A DNA stretch of 64,000 nucleotides from Aliiroseovarius sp. S1123 (GTDB lineage Bacteria > Pseudomonadota > Alphaproteobacteria > Rhodobacterales > Rhodobacteraceae), in contig NZ_JALKBE010000006.1 in the NCBI RefSeq assembly GCF_023015885.1, forward strand, positions 124,001-188,000, given 5' to 3'. Shown one piece after another: positions 25,194 through 32,533 of the stretch. Made by a program: the position numbers and the translations under genes. The notes beneath the pieces are model-generated. The model had not been told where the DNA came from. It saw nothing but the letters and a program-made list of their open reading frames with translations, and did not search any database. Within the stretch, counting starts at the first letter, position 1; every line of letters starts with the position of its first letter.

Positions 25194-25568
25194 TCAGGCT
25201 TTCTTGGCTTTGTATGTGGTGTCTTCAGCGATACGTGCCGACTTACCACGACGCGCACGCAGATAGTACAGTTTGGCGCGACGGACGCGGCCACGACGTA
25301 CTACGGTGATCGAGTCGATGTTGGTCGAGTGCAGCGGGAATACACGCTCCACGCCTTCACCGAAGGAAATCTTGCGAACGGTGAACGAACCGGCAATGCC
25401 AGCGCCGTTTTTACGGCTGATGCAAACGCCTTCGTAGTTCTGCACACGGGTGCGCGAACCCTCGGTCACCTTAAAGCCTACGCGAATGGTATCGCCGGCT
25501 TTGAAATCGGGGATGTCTTTCCCCAGGGCGGCAACTTGTTCCGCCTCGAGCTGTGCGATCAGGTCCAT
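25194..25568 (-). CDS. rplS: 50S ribosomal protein L19
   Basis: Large-subunit protein L19, 124 residues, at the interface with the small subunit. Clear family segments: [13 protein letters not shown] at the start, [32 protein letters not shown] and [24 protein letters not shown] near the end (given in part: [14 protein letters not shown]). The start at 25568 follows GGAGATGATC; the open frame continues 27 codons upstream without homology. In most alphaproteobacteria rplS directly follows trmD. Here a MscS channel and a TetR/oxidoreductase pair have come between them, so it has its own promoter region (25569-25785). Confidence 0.97.
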   Translation of the reverse strand: MDLIAQLEAEQVAALGKDIPDFKAGDTIRVGFKVTEGSRTRVQNYEGVCISRKNGAGIAGSFTVRKISFGEGVERVFPLHSTNIDSITVVRRGRVRRAKLYYLRARRGKSARIAEDTTYKAKKA

Positions 25569-25785
25569 CTGATCATCTCCTATCTGCTTGCGGTTGTTCC
25601 GCAAAGTTGGTGCCGTCCAAGAGCTCCGCGTCTTCACCGGGTCCGTCATGCGCCCGCGGGAGTGTAGTCCGTCGTTTCTTTGTCAGTTTCCGTTGCGCTG
25701 TGTGGTTGCCGAAGAAAGGCAGCAGCCCAAAAGGAAAAGGCCCGTGCGACTCGGAAGAGCGCCGGACGGGCGGTGTATAGGCGCT

Positions 25786-26382
25786 TTAGCCCTGTGGATC
25801 AAGCGCTTTGGCGGGGTGTAACCACAGTTCAAGATAGGGGCGCAGCCGGTCACGGACCGGGCGGTGACTATTGAGGGCGCAGAAGTTCAAAGCGAGCGCC
25901 TGAAACACGAATGCTTGGACACCTTCGGCCAGCGTGGCAGGGTCGGCATCCTGACGGAAAGGCCCGTCGACAAACCAGCCGGACAGCACATGCACGAACC
26001 GCTCGAACGTCGCTGCGATCGGCCCGATTTCCTCGACCGATGCGGCGCCGGAATAGCGCAGGATGACGTCAAACACCGCGCGCTCGCTGCCCATGAATGT
26101 CATCAGGGGGGTCAGGATGTCTAGAATCGCGTCGATCGTCTCGGGCGTGGTCTGCGCGCTGATCTGATCGAGGTGCCAGTCGATGATTCCCCCGATCATC
26201 CGGTCCAGAAGCGCGTCCTTATCCTTGAAATGGGTAAAGAACGTGCCTTTTGCGACGCCAGCGCGGCGCACGACCTCTTCCACCCGTAAATCGGTGAAGC
26301 TGCTTTCGGCAACAATGGCCGTTGCGGCCTCGATCAGGCGGGCGCGGGTTTTCAATGTGCGGGGTTGGGTGGTCGTTGTCAT
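25786..26382 (-). CDS. TetR family transcriptional repressor
   Basis: A 198-residue regulator. The N-terminal helix-turn-helix covers about residues 12-58, with the recognition part VVRRAGVAKGTFFTHFKDKDALL typical of TetR (quoted in part: AGVAKGTFFTHFKDK). The C-terminal ligand domain is not assignable to a compound. It is divergent from the NAD(P)H oxidoreductase gene, and the 101 bases between them hold three copies of one near-palindrome, so it almost certainly represses both itself and that gene. An inducer that is a substrate of the oxidoreductase, such as a quinone or electrophile, is a reasonable guess. Confidence 0.9.
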   Translation of the reverse strand: MTTTTQPRTLKTRARLIEAATAIVAESSFTDLRVEEVVRRAGVAKGTFFTHFKDKDALLDRMIGGIIDWHLDQISAQTTPETIDAILDILTPLMTFMGSERAVFDVILRYSGAASVEEIGPIAATFERFVHVLSGWFVDGPFRQDADPATLAEGVQAFVFQALALNFCALNSHRPVRDRLRPYLELWLHPAKALDPQG

Positions 26383-26403
26383 AACGCTTTATCCCACATT
26401 TTC

Positions 26404-26469
26404 TGACCGTGGTCAAAATTCATTATTGACCACGGTCAGTTTTGTGTGCGATGAAAGTGACCGTGGTCA
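26404..26469. promoter_or_regulatory. Three TetR operator copies
   Basis: The 12-mer TGACCGTGGTCA occurs at 26404-26415 and 26458-26469, and its reverse complement TGACCACGGTCA at 26427-26438. All three lie between the divergent TetR and oxidoreductase genes. Only the central two bases break the symmetry. The outer flanks are also similar (TTGACCACGGTCAS in the common orientation). Confidence 0.85.
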
Positions 26470-26483
26470 ATTTGGAGAGTCAC

Positions 26484-27068
26484 ATGACACAAAAACGGAT
26501 ATTGGTGTTGAACGGCCATCCGGCCGAGACATCGTTAAACAAGCGTTTGGCAACGCAATATGCCGAGGCGGCAACAGCAGCAGGGCACGAGGTGCGGGTG
26601 CTGCATATTCACGACATGGCGTTCGACGCCGACTATGGGTATGGCGGATACAAGACGCACAAGCCGCTCGAACCAGCGTTGGAGCAGTTTCTGGGCGATC
26701 TGAATTGGTCCAGCCACGTCGTAATTGTCAGCCCGATGTGGTGGGGCGGCTTGCCTGCCAAACTGAAGGGGCTGATTGATCGGGCGTTTTTGCCGGGTGT
26801 TGCTTTTGATCCACGCGGAGCAGGTCTGCCAAAACCACTTTTGAACGGTCGCTCTGCCCGCGTCATCCTGACCTCGGACAGCCCGTGGTGGTACTTTCGG
26901 TTCTTCCTGCATCGCCCGCTGTTCTGGCAGCTCAAGAAGCAGATTCTCGAGTTTGTCGGTCTGCGGCCCGCCCGTTTGACCCATTTCGCGCAGGCTAGCC
27001 ATCCAAGTGAAAAGCAGATTAATCGCTGGGCACAGACGGTCGCCGCTTTGGGGCAGCGCGGGGTATGA
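26484..27068 (+). CDS. NAD(P)H-dependent oxidoreductase (flavodoxin-like, NQO/KefF type)
   Basis: A 194-residue flavoprotein of the flavodoxin-2 fold found in NAD(P)H quinone reductases and KefF. It starts TQKRILVLNGHPAETSLNKRL with the phosphate-binding loop (NGHPAETS), and the FMN-binding central segment reads VIVSPMWWGGLPAKLKGLID near residue 80. Likely role: two-electron reduction of quinones or electrophiles to protect the cell. Start at 26484 after GGAGAG. It is under the control of the divergent TetR gene, with the nearest operator ending 14 bases before the start, where it would block the ribosome-binding region or promoter. Confidence 0.87.
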   Translation: MTQKRILVLNGHPAETSLNKRLATQYAEAATAAGHEVRVLHIHDMAFDADYGYGGYKTHKPLEPALEQFLGDLNWSSHVVIVSPMWWGGLPAKLKGLIDRAFLPGVAFDPRGAGLPKPLLNGRSARVILTSDSPWWYFRFFLHRPLFWQLKKQILEFVGLRPARLTHFAQASHPSEKQINRWAQTVAALGQRGV

Positions 27069-27089
27069 TCGCACACGCCGCATACAAGA

Positions 27090-27122
27090 AAAGAGGCCGC
27101 CCTTTTGCGGAGCGGCCTCTTT
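27090..27122. terminator. Terminator after the oxidoreductase gene
   Basis: Stem AAAGAGGCCGC / GCGGCCTCTTT around an 11-base loop, followed by CAATTT on the plus strand. It lies between convergent genes and can serve mscS too. Confidence 0.75.
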
Positions 27123-27158
27123 CAATTTAGCGCCGGGCGGCTTGGCCCGATGACAGGC

Positions 27159-27965
27159 TTACGCCTCTTTCTTGATTTCCACCGAATGCGGATAGGGGAT
27201 CGAGATGCCGCCGCCATCAAACGCTTCCTTCACCGCCTTGGTTAGCTCGAACTTCACGTTCCAGTATTCGGCATTGTCGCACCAGACACGGGTGGTCAGG
27301 TCGACGCTGCTGTCGCCGAGGTTGGTGACACGGACCCACGGGGCGGGATCGGCATGGACGCGCAGATCGGCCTCGGCCAGATCGGTGATGATTTGCATCG
27401 CCTTGTCGATGTCATCGCCATAGTCGATTCCAAAGACCATATCGACGCGGCGGGTGTCATGATGCGAGAAGTTGCGGATGATCGACCCCCAGGCCTGACC
27501 ATTTGGTACGATCACTTGCACATTGTCGGGGGTTGTCAGCTCGGTCACGAACAGGTTCAGGTCTTTTACCGTGCCAGCGGTGCCGCCAATATCAACATAT
27601 TGTCCAAGTTTATAGGGGCGGAACAGGGTCAGCATGAAGCCCGCAGCAATGTCGCTGAGTGTGCCTTGCAGCGCCAAGCCAATCGCCAACGTGGCCGCGC
27701 TGAGCATGGCAACAAGGCTGGTGGCCTGAATGCCGAAGATGCTGAGAACGGCGGCCAGCACCATCAGTAGAATGACCCATTTCACCATCGAGGCAATGAA
27801 GTTGCCAAGGGTCGGGTCGATTTCGGGCGTGTTGTTGACCTTGCGCCGGGCCAACGATCCAACGGTATTGGCTACCATCCAGCCGATGACCAGCGTAACA
27901 AATGCCTTGGCAACATTCAGGATCAACGGTCCATAGCTTTGGACCTGTTCAAGAAGGGTTTCCAT
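27159..27965 (-). CDS. Small-conductance mechanosensitive channel, MscS family
   Basis: A 268-residue inner-membrane channel that opens under membrane tension to release solutes at hypo-osmotic shock. It has three N-terminal helices (about residues 12-32, 58-80, 85-110); the pore helix carries the Ala/Gly pattern (ATLAIGLALQGTLSDIAAG). The beta domain begins FRPYKLGQYVDIGGTAGTVKDL and the C-terminal alpha-beta domain ends ISIPYPHSVEIKKEA. Length is near that of E. coli MscS (286). It lies between trmD and the translation genes rplS-rpmE, where many relatives have nothing. Confidence 0.92.
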   Translation of the reverse strand: METLLEQVQSYGPLILNVAKAFVTLVIGWMVANTVGSLARRKVNNTPEIDPTLGNFIASMVKWVILLMVLAAVLSIFGIQATSLVAMLSAATLAIGLALQGTLSDIAAGFMLTLFRPYKLGQYVDIGGTAGTVKDLNLFVTELTTPDNVQVIVPNGQAWGSIIRNFSHHDTRRVDMVFGIDYGDDIDKAMQIITDLAEADLRVHADPAPWVRVTNLGDSSVDLTTRVWCDNAEYWNVKFELTKAVKEAFDGGGISIPYPHSVEIKKEA

Positions 27966-28002
27966 TGTGGTGCAACCTTTAGAAAGTCAGAGGGGGGCGT
28001 GG

Positions 28003-28851
28003 TCAGGTGTCGTCCTGATCGCGCGTCAGTGTCTCCCACAGGTCGGGCCTGCGTTCACGGGTAATTTTCTCGCTCATTTCCCTCCGCCATTCAGCGACTT
28101 TGCCGTGATGGCCCGAGGTCAGAACCTCGGGGATCGTGCGGCCACGCCATTCGGCGGGGCGGGTGTATTGGGGGTGCTCAAGCATTCCGGCGGAAAAGCT
28201 TTCTTCTTCGGTTGAGGCTTCGTTGCCTAGGACACCAGGCAGAAGACGGACGGTGGCGTCCAGCATTGCTTGGGCTGCAATCTCGCCGCCGGTCAGGACG
28301 AAATCACCAAGACTGATCTCTTCGATGTCGTATTCTTCCAGCACGCGTTCATCGACGCCTTCGAAACGACCGCACAGGATGGTCATGCCCTTGCAGTCGG
28401 CAAAGCGGCGTGCGGTGGCTTGATCCATCGGCTTGCCGCGCGGCGACATGTACACGATCGGCCATTTCGCGCGATCCTGTGGCACACCGCGTTGCGCCAT
28501 GTCGATTGCACGGCCCAGAATGTCCGCGCGCAGCACCATCCCGGCGCCGCCCCCGGCAGGCGTGTCATCAACGTTGCGATGCTTGCCTTCGCCAAAGATG
28601 CGCAAGTCGATGGGCTCCAACGCCCAGCCTCCGTCTTTCAGCGCTTTGCCCGTCAGGCTTTCGCCCAGCACGCCGGGAAAGGCACCGGGGAACAATGTGA
28701 TCACCTTTGCGGTCCACGTGCCTGCAATGCGCGGCGTGTCTGTCATCAGCTCGCGCGGTTTCAGGCTGGCAGAAATCGCCAGACGACCATGAGACCGGCC
28801 TTTGGTATTCGGGGGCGTGGAGGACGCGCTATTTTCATTGACCTTAGACAT
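28003..28851 (-). CDS. trmD: tRNA (guanine-37-N1)-methyltransferase TrmD
   Basis: Methylates G37 next to the anticodon of tRNAs reading CNN codons, using S-adenosylmethionine, and prevents +1 frameshifting. Visible: VITLFPGAFPG, the trefoil-knot residues DDTPAGGGAGMVLRADI near 92, ILCGRFEGVDERVLE, and SLGDFVLTGGEIAAQAM, ending in ASTEEESFSAGMLEHPQYTRP (partly quoted: EHPQYTRP). The longest form (282 residues) has a 35-residue N-terminal extension containing SHGRLAISASLKPRELM, which I recall from Roseobacter TrmD proteins. A start at 28746 giving 247 residues is the alternative, and neither has a strong ribosome-binding site. Confidence 0.93.
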   Translation of the reverse strand: MSKVNENSASSTPPNTKGRSHGRLAISASLKPRELMTDTPRIAGTWTAKVITLFPGAFPGVLGESLTGKALKDGGWALEPIDLRIFGEGKHRNVDDTPAGGGAGMVLRADILGRAIDMAQRGVPQDRAKWPIVYMSPRGKPMDQATARRFADCKGMTILCGRFEGVDERVLEEYDIEEISLGDFVLTGGEIAAQAMLDATVRLLPGVLGNEASTEEESFSAGMLEHPQYTRPAEWRGRTIPEVLTSGHHGKVAEWRREMSEKITRERRPDLWETLTRDQDDT

Positions 28852-28902
28852 AGCGGCTGTCTACGACAGTCAGAGTGAAATGCAAACCGCCGAGGTGCTC
28901 TT

Positions 28903-29889
28903 TTGAGCGAACTTGAAGATCGCCAAGCTGCCGAGCACGCCGCGCTAGAGATCGCCGCCCAGCATGCGTGGCTGCGCCCGCATCTTTCAAGCCTGATGCC
29001 GGTGGTGCTGGCCGATCGGACCTCGAACAAAGGGCGGCGGTTCGTGGTGCGTTTGACCAATCTTGGTCGTGTGGATGATGCTGATGCCATCGACGTCGTT
29101 CTAAAGGCTTTTGCCGCGGGCGATGCGCTGGAGGAGTTTGAGCACCATCTTGGAGGGCATCAGAAAGCGCTCGAAAACCTCGGGCCGGGTGCCGTGCCGG
29201 AAATCCTGTCGATCCATCCTGAATCACGCAGCCTGATCATGCGCCATATCGGTTTCAGGACGGCGCAAGATATGCTTGGGATGGCCGAGCTGGGGGTGAC
29301 CAAATCTGACGAGATTCTGGAAGCCTGCGGGCAGTGGATCGGCCAGTTCCACCGCGCCACCTTGGAAAAGCCCCGGCCGATTAATCCGAAGTTCATGCTG
29401 CGCTGGGTTGCGACCATGCAGGCCGAGGTTCGGGACCGCAGCCACGATGTCCCGCGCCGGGACCTCTTTCTGGCCTATGCCGATCAGATCCCCGCAATGG
29501 CCGAGGCCGTCACGGGAGAGTTGACGCCAATTGCCGTAGCCCATGGTGACATGCATCTGCGCAACCTGCTGATTACGGAAAACGGAGCCGTCGGTCTGGA
29601 TTTCGAGGGCGTCCGAACCGTGACTACAGCGCATGATCTCGCAAAATTTTTAGTGCGGTATCACGGCAGGTTTGATGCCGATCCGCACACCTCGGCGCTG
29701 GATGCATTTTGGCGCGGCTATGGGGCTGATCTGCAAAAGCTGTCGCAGCCTGCGCTCAGCTATATCCTGCCCATTCGCGTGCTGGGGGATTGGCGCGATA
29801 TCCCGAAACGGCGCGGGGACCGGCGCTCCGGCCAGCAACAGCGCTTCCAGAACCTTCTGAAACTCGCCGAAAATCTTTTCGCAGATTAA
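28903..29889 (+). CDS. Aminoglycoside phosphotransferase-like (APH) kinase family protein
   Basis: A 328-residue protein of the APH/choline-kinase-like fold. The Brenner-type catalytic loop is visible as [12 protein letters not shown] near residue 212, followed by a metal-binding DFEGV near 232. The usual nucleotide-binding N-lobe is poorly recognisable. Members of this family phosphorylate small molecules such as aminoglycosides, homoserine or sugars, or act as fructosamine kinases; the substrate here is unknown. The start appears to be TTG at 28903 after GAGGTG. It lies on the plus strand between trmD and rimM, breaking up the usual rpsP-rimM-trmD order, and its stop overlaps that of rimM. 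Confidence 0.75.
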   Translation: MSELEDRQAAEHAALEIAAQHAWLRPHLSSLMPVVLADRTSNKGRRFVVRLTNLGRVDDADAIDVVLKAFAAGDALEEFEHHLGGHQKALENLGPGAVPEILSIHPESRSLIMRHIGFRTAQDMLGMAELGVTKSDEILEACGQWIGQFHRATLEKPRPINPKFMLRWVATMQAEVRDRSHDVPRRDLFLAYADQIPAMAEAVTGELTPIAVAHGDMHLRNLLITENGAVGLDFEGVRTVTTAHDLAKFLVRYHGRFDADPHTSALDAFWRGYGADLQKLSQPALSYILPIRVLGDWRDIPKRRGDRRSGQQQRFQNLLKLAENLFAD

Positions 29890-30410
29890 GCGGTTTTGTC
29901 GTCTGGAAAGACGCCCTCGGGCGGGTCGGCGATGATCCGGCCCGACGCCAGATCCACGGTCGGCACTGCATCCAGCGTGAAGGGCAAAAGCGCGGTGGCC
30001 GAGCTTCCGGGAAGTCTGATTTCAAGAACATCGGATGCACCGTGATTGTGAACGGCATGAACCTTGCCCAGCTCTTCCCCACCTGTGTTCAGCACCGTCA
30101 GACCTACAAGATCAGTGTGATAGTATTCGTCATCGGGCAAAGCGGGCAAGGCGTCGCGGTCGACGTAAAGCTTCACGCCTTTCAGCGCGTCGGCCTGTTC
30201 CTTGGTGGTCACGCCGTCGATCCGGACTGAAAAGCCGTTCTTGATCGGGCGCAGCAGTGTCAGGGAAAAGGCGCGCGTGCCATCTTCCGATGCCAACGGG
30301 CCGTAATCTGCAATCGCAGTGGGTTCGGCGCAGAAGCTTTTGATGCGCGCATCGCCCTGAACGCCATATGCACCACCAATGCTTCCTACACAAATTCGGT
30401 CGTCACTCAT
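29886..30410 (-). CDS. rimM: 16S rRNA processing factor RimM
   Basis: Assembly factor for the 30S head that binds S19. The 174-residue product has the N-terminal RimM domain starting [22 protein letters not shown] and a C-terminal PRC-barrel domain ([18 protein letters not shown] around residue 105, [10 protein letters not shown], then [17 protein letters not shown]). The ATG at 30410 lies inside the stop of an upstream 49-codon reading frame (ATGA overlap). Further upstream are bluB and rpsP on the same strand, so rimM belongs to the ffh-rpsP transcript. A longer frame to 30461 is rejected. Confidence 0.95.
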   Translation of the reverse strand: MSDDRICVGSIGGAYGVQGDARIKSFCAEPTAIADYGPLASEDGTRAFSLTLLRPIKNGFSVRIDGVTTKEQADALKGVKLYVDRDALPALPDDEYYHTDLVGLTVLNTGGEELGKVHAVHNHGASDVLEIRLPGSSATALLPFTLDAVPTVDLASGRIIADPPEGVFPDDKTA

Positions 30411-30556
30411 TTTGCACCTATGCAGACAGCTTGTTCCATTTTGCCCCCGCGGGCCTCGCATTTGTCACCCAGCACGCCGCGCTCATAGACCACGCCCGCG
30501 GAAAAGCCCGCGCTGATCAATATGATCAGCTTCACCGGATGAAAAAGCAAACCCAT
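30407..30556 (-). CDS. 49-residue predicted membrane peptide upstream of rimM
   Basis: A short reading frame not reported by usual length cut-offs. It encodes [20 protein letters not shown], then [20 protein letters not shown] and a short tail: one N-terminal transmembrane or uncleaved signal helix and a charged C-terminus with two cysteines. Evidence that it is real: an AAGGTGA ribosome-binding site 6 bases upstream, start 6 bases after the bluB stop, and an ATGA overlap with rimM. Function unknown. The VYERG-xxx-KC-xxx-GG-x-W/M layout resembles small conserved proteins of alphaproteobacteria, but I cannot name a family. Confidence 0.6.
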   Translation of the reverse strand: MGLLFHPVKLIILISAGFSAGVVYERGVLGDKCEARGGKMEQAVCIGAK

Positions 30557-30562
30557 TTGGCG

Positions 30563-31192
30563 TCACCTTACTTCGACAGGAAGCGAACCACGGCGGCTTT
30601 CCCATCCTGCTTTTTCCAGTTCCGGGCTGTCGGCATTCTGCTCGGGCCAGCCAAGGCAGAAATAGCCGACGAGGCTCCAGTCTTCGGATATGTTCAGATC
30701 GCGGCACAGCTGCTCGGGGTCAAGGATCGATACCCAGCCCAGTCCCAACCCGCGCGAGCGCACCGCCAGCCAGAACAGCATAATGGCCGATACCACGGAA
30801 TAGCGGCGCATCTCGGGCATGGTTTTCGCACCAAGACCCGCGCCCTTCTCGGTCGCCTCGTCACAGAAAATCGCCAGCTGAACGGGCGCATTTTCCATGC
30901 CGGACAGTTTCAGGCCGGAATAGAGCTGCGCCTTATCGCCGGAATACCCGGACAGAGCTTCGGCATTCGCAGCTTTGAAATTCTCAAGTGCGGCGGTGCG
31001 AGCATGGTCGCTTTGGACACGCACCACCCGCCACGGTTCGGACAGCCCCACCGAGGGGGCCATCAGAAACGCGTCGAGGCACTGCGTCAGCAATGCCTCG
31101 TCCACAGGATCCGTGCGGAAGCGGCGCACGTCGCGCCGCCAACGCATCAGATCTTCAAGATCCGACTGAAACTCGTCTGAGAAGGCGTGCAT
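30563..31192 (-). CDS. bluB: 5,6-dimethylbenzimidazole synthase BluB
   Basis: Nitroreductase-fold enzyme that uses oxygen to break up reduced FMN and make 5,6-dimethylbenzimidazole, the lower ligand of vitamin B12. The 209-residue product shows BluB features: RRDVRRFRTDP (residues 19-29), MAPSVGLSEPWRVV near 45, YSGLKLSGMENAPVQLAIFCD near 92 (split: GLKLSGMENAP), and SRGLGLGWVSILDPEQL near 150. These match Sinorhizobium BluB better than general nitroreductases. It lies 21 bases after rpsP in a translation operon rather than with cob genes. Confidence 0.88.
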   Translation of the reverse strand: MHAFSDEFQSDLEDLMRWRRDVRRFRTDPVDEALLTQCLDAFLMAPSVGLSEPWRVVRVQSDHARTAALENFKAANAEALSGYSGDKAQLYSGLKLSGMENAPVQLAIFCDEATEKGAGLGAKTMPEMRRYSVVSAIMLFWLAVRSRGLGLGWVSILDPEQLCRDLNISEDWSLVGYFCLGWPEQNADSPELEKAGWESRRGSLPVEVR

Positions 31193-31213
31193 GTCAGATC
31201 CAGTCCGAAGGAT

Positions 31214-31603
31214 TTATTCCTCGGCAGCAGCTTCTTCAGCCGGAGCAGCGGCAGCTTCAGCAGCGGCAGCAGCTTTTTCGGCTTTTTCTTCTGCGCGGTC
31301 TTTGGCTTTCTGGCCCGGCTCACCTTTTTTCAGGTTCGCACGCTCTTTCTTCTCCAGAACGCCAGCGGCTTCCAGGAAGCGCGATACGCGGTCCGACGGC
31401 TGAGCGCCTTGGTCCAGCCAGTACTGAACGCGTTCCAGGTCCAGCTTTACGCGCTCTTCCGAATCTTTCGGCAGCAGCGGGTTGTAGGTGCCCAGCTTCT
31501 CGATGAAGCGGCCATCGCGCGGCATGCGGCTGTCAGCAGCTACGACGCGATAGAAGGGACGTTTTTTCGAGCCGCCACGGGCGAGACGAATTTTCATAGC
31601 CAT
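31214..31603 (-). CDS. rpsP: 30S ribosomal protein S16 with alanine/glutamate-rich tail
   Basis: Small-subunit assembly protein S16. Residues 1-80 are the conserved domain ([54 protein letters not shown] in variant form). From about residue 90 a long tail follows, first basic ([12 protein letters not shown]), then almost wholly Ala and Glu, ending EEAAAEE. The total of 129 residues compares with 82 in E. coli; tails of this kind are common in alphaproteobacteria. It lies between chorismate mutase and bluB in the ffh operon. Confidence 0.96.
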   Translation of the reverse strand: MAMKIRLARGGSKKRPFYRVVAADSRMPRDGRFIEKLGTYNPLLPKDSEERVKLDLERVQYWLDQGAQPSDRVSRFLEAAGVLEKKERANLKKGEPGQKAKDRAEEKAEKAAAAAEAAAAPAEEAAAEE

Positions 31604-31669
31604 GAGAGTTTTCCTTTTTACTAGCTATTTGAGGGGCTTTCCGATTGGGGGAGCCCCGTCATTCCGTTG

Positions 31670-31966
31670 TTATTCTTGGTGTTTCTTGTGATGCCTGATG
31701 ACTTCATCAATGATGAAGTTCAGGAATTTCTTGGCGAATTCCGGATCCAGATTGGCGCGGGTGGCCAAATCTTCCAGCCGTTCGATTTGACGCGCCTCGC
31801 GCGCCGGGTCCGACGGGGGCAGGTCGTGTTCGGCCTTCAGCTGGCCTACGGCCTGCGTGTGCTTGAAGCGCTCGCCCAGCGTGTAGACAAGGATCGCGTC
31901 CAGCCGGTCGATCGACTCGCGATGCTCTTTCAGAAGGTCCGCGGCGCGGGTGGATGCGTCGGTCAT
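31670..31966 (-). CDS. Chorismate mutase (AroQ type)
   Basis: Converts chorismate to prephenate, the entry to phenylalanine and tyrosine. A 98-residue all-helical monofunctional AroQ-class enzyme. Conserved residues seen are Arg in LKEHRESIDRLDAIL (residues 12-26), Glu-Arg in LGERFKHTQAVGQLKAEH with the catalytic Lys, and the end EFAKKFLNFIIDEVIRHH. It has no export signal and no fused dehydratase or dehydrogenase domain. The ATG overlaps the GNAT stop (ATGA), giving translational coupling within the ffh-rpsP operon. Confidence 0.9.
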   Translation of the reverse strand: MTDASTRAADLLKEHRESIDRLDAILVYTLGERFKHTQAVGQLKAEHDLPPSDPAREARQIERLEDLATRANLDPEFAKKFLNFIIDEVIRHHKKHQE

Positions 31967-32526
31967 GCGTAGGCCTCCGGGGTGCCGTATGTGTCAGGTG
32001 CAGGGTGGCGCCAGACGTCATAGCTGTCGTCTTCGTCCTCAAAACGCGGGGCGTCCGCGTCGATCTCGCAGCCCAACCGTTTGGCCAAGGCGGCCGAGGG
32101 GGCGTTGTCGCGATCCACGTAGCTGACAAAGCTGTCGATGTCGGTGTTTGTATAGGCCCAGTCGAGGGCGGCCACGGCGGCCTCGTGCGCGAAGCCTTTG
32201 CCTTCATGGGCATCGGACCAGATCGACCAGGCGATCTCGGGTTCCGGCCAGCCTTCGGGGCACCACGGGCCGACCCAGCCGATGGGTTGGCTGTTGGATT
32301 TATCCACCAAAATGAAGGGGCCGTAGTCCTTCAAGACCCAGTGGCCGACTGCATGCCCGAAAGCGCGCCAGACGGTACGTCGTGTGTTGTCGCTGTCCGG
32401 TCCGCCACCAACAAATTCCGCGCGCGGGCTGTCCATCAGGAAATCGCGAAACGCGTCCCAATCGCCAGCTTCTGGCGGGCGCAGCACAAGGCGCGGCGTG
32501 GTGATATGATCGAAGGGCAGTTTCAC
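31963..32526 (-). CDS. GNAT family N-acetyltransferase (RimJ/RimL-like)
   Basis: A 187-residue acetyltransferase with the GNAT fold. It begins KLPFDHITTPRLVLRPPEAGD, the typical RimJ/RimL strand, and the acetyl-CoA loop region is seen as DAHEGKGFAHEAAVAALDWA near residue 105. SYVDRDNAPSAALAKRLG follows, the conserved N-x-x-S motif. Substrate could be a protein N-terminus or a small amine; not determined. The start is read as GTG at 32526, 8 bases after the ffh stop, because the in-frame region upstream lies wholly inside ffh. It is coupled to chorismate mutase by an ATGA overlap. Confidence 0.82.
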   Translation of the reverse strand: MKLPFDHITTPRLVLRPPEAGDWDAFRDFLMDSPRAEFVGGGPDSDNTRRTVWRAFGHAVGHWVLKDYGPFILVDKSNSQPIGWVGPWCPEGWPEPEIAWSIWSDAHEGKGFAHEAAVAALDWAYTNTDIDSFVSYVDRDNAPSAALAKRLGCEIDADAPRFEDEDDSYDVWRHPAPDTYGTPEAYA

Positions 32527-32533
32527 GGGACGC

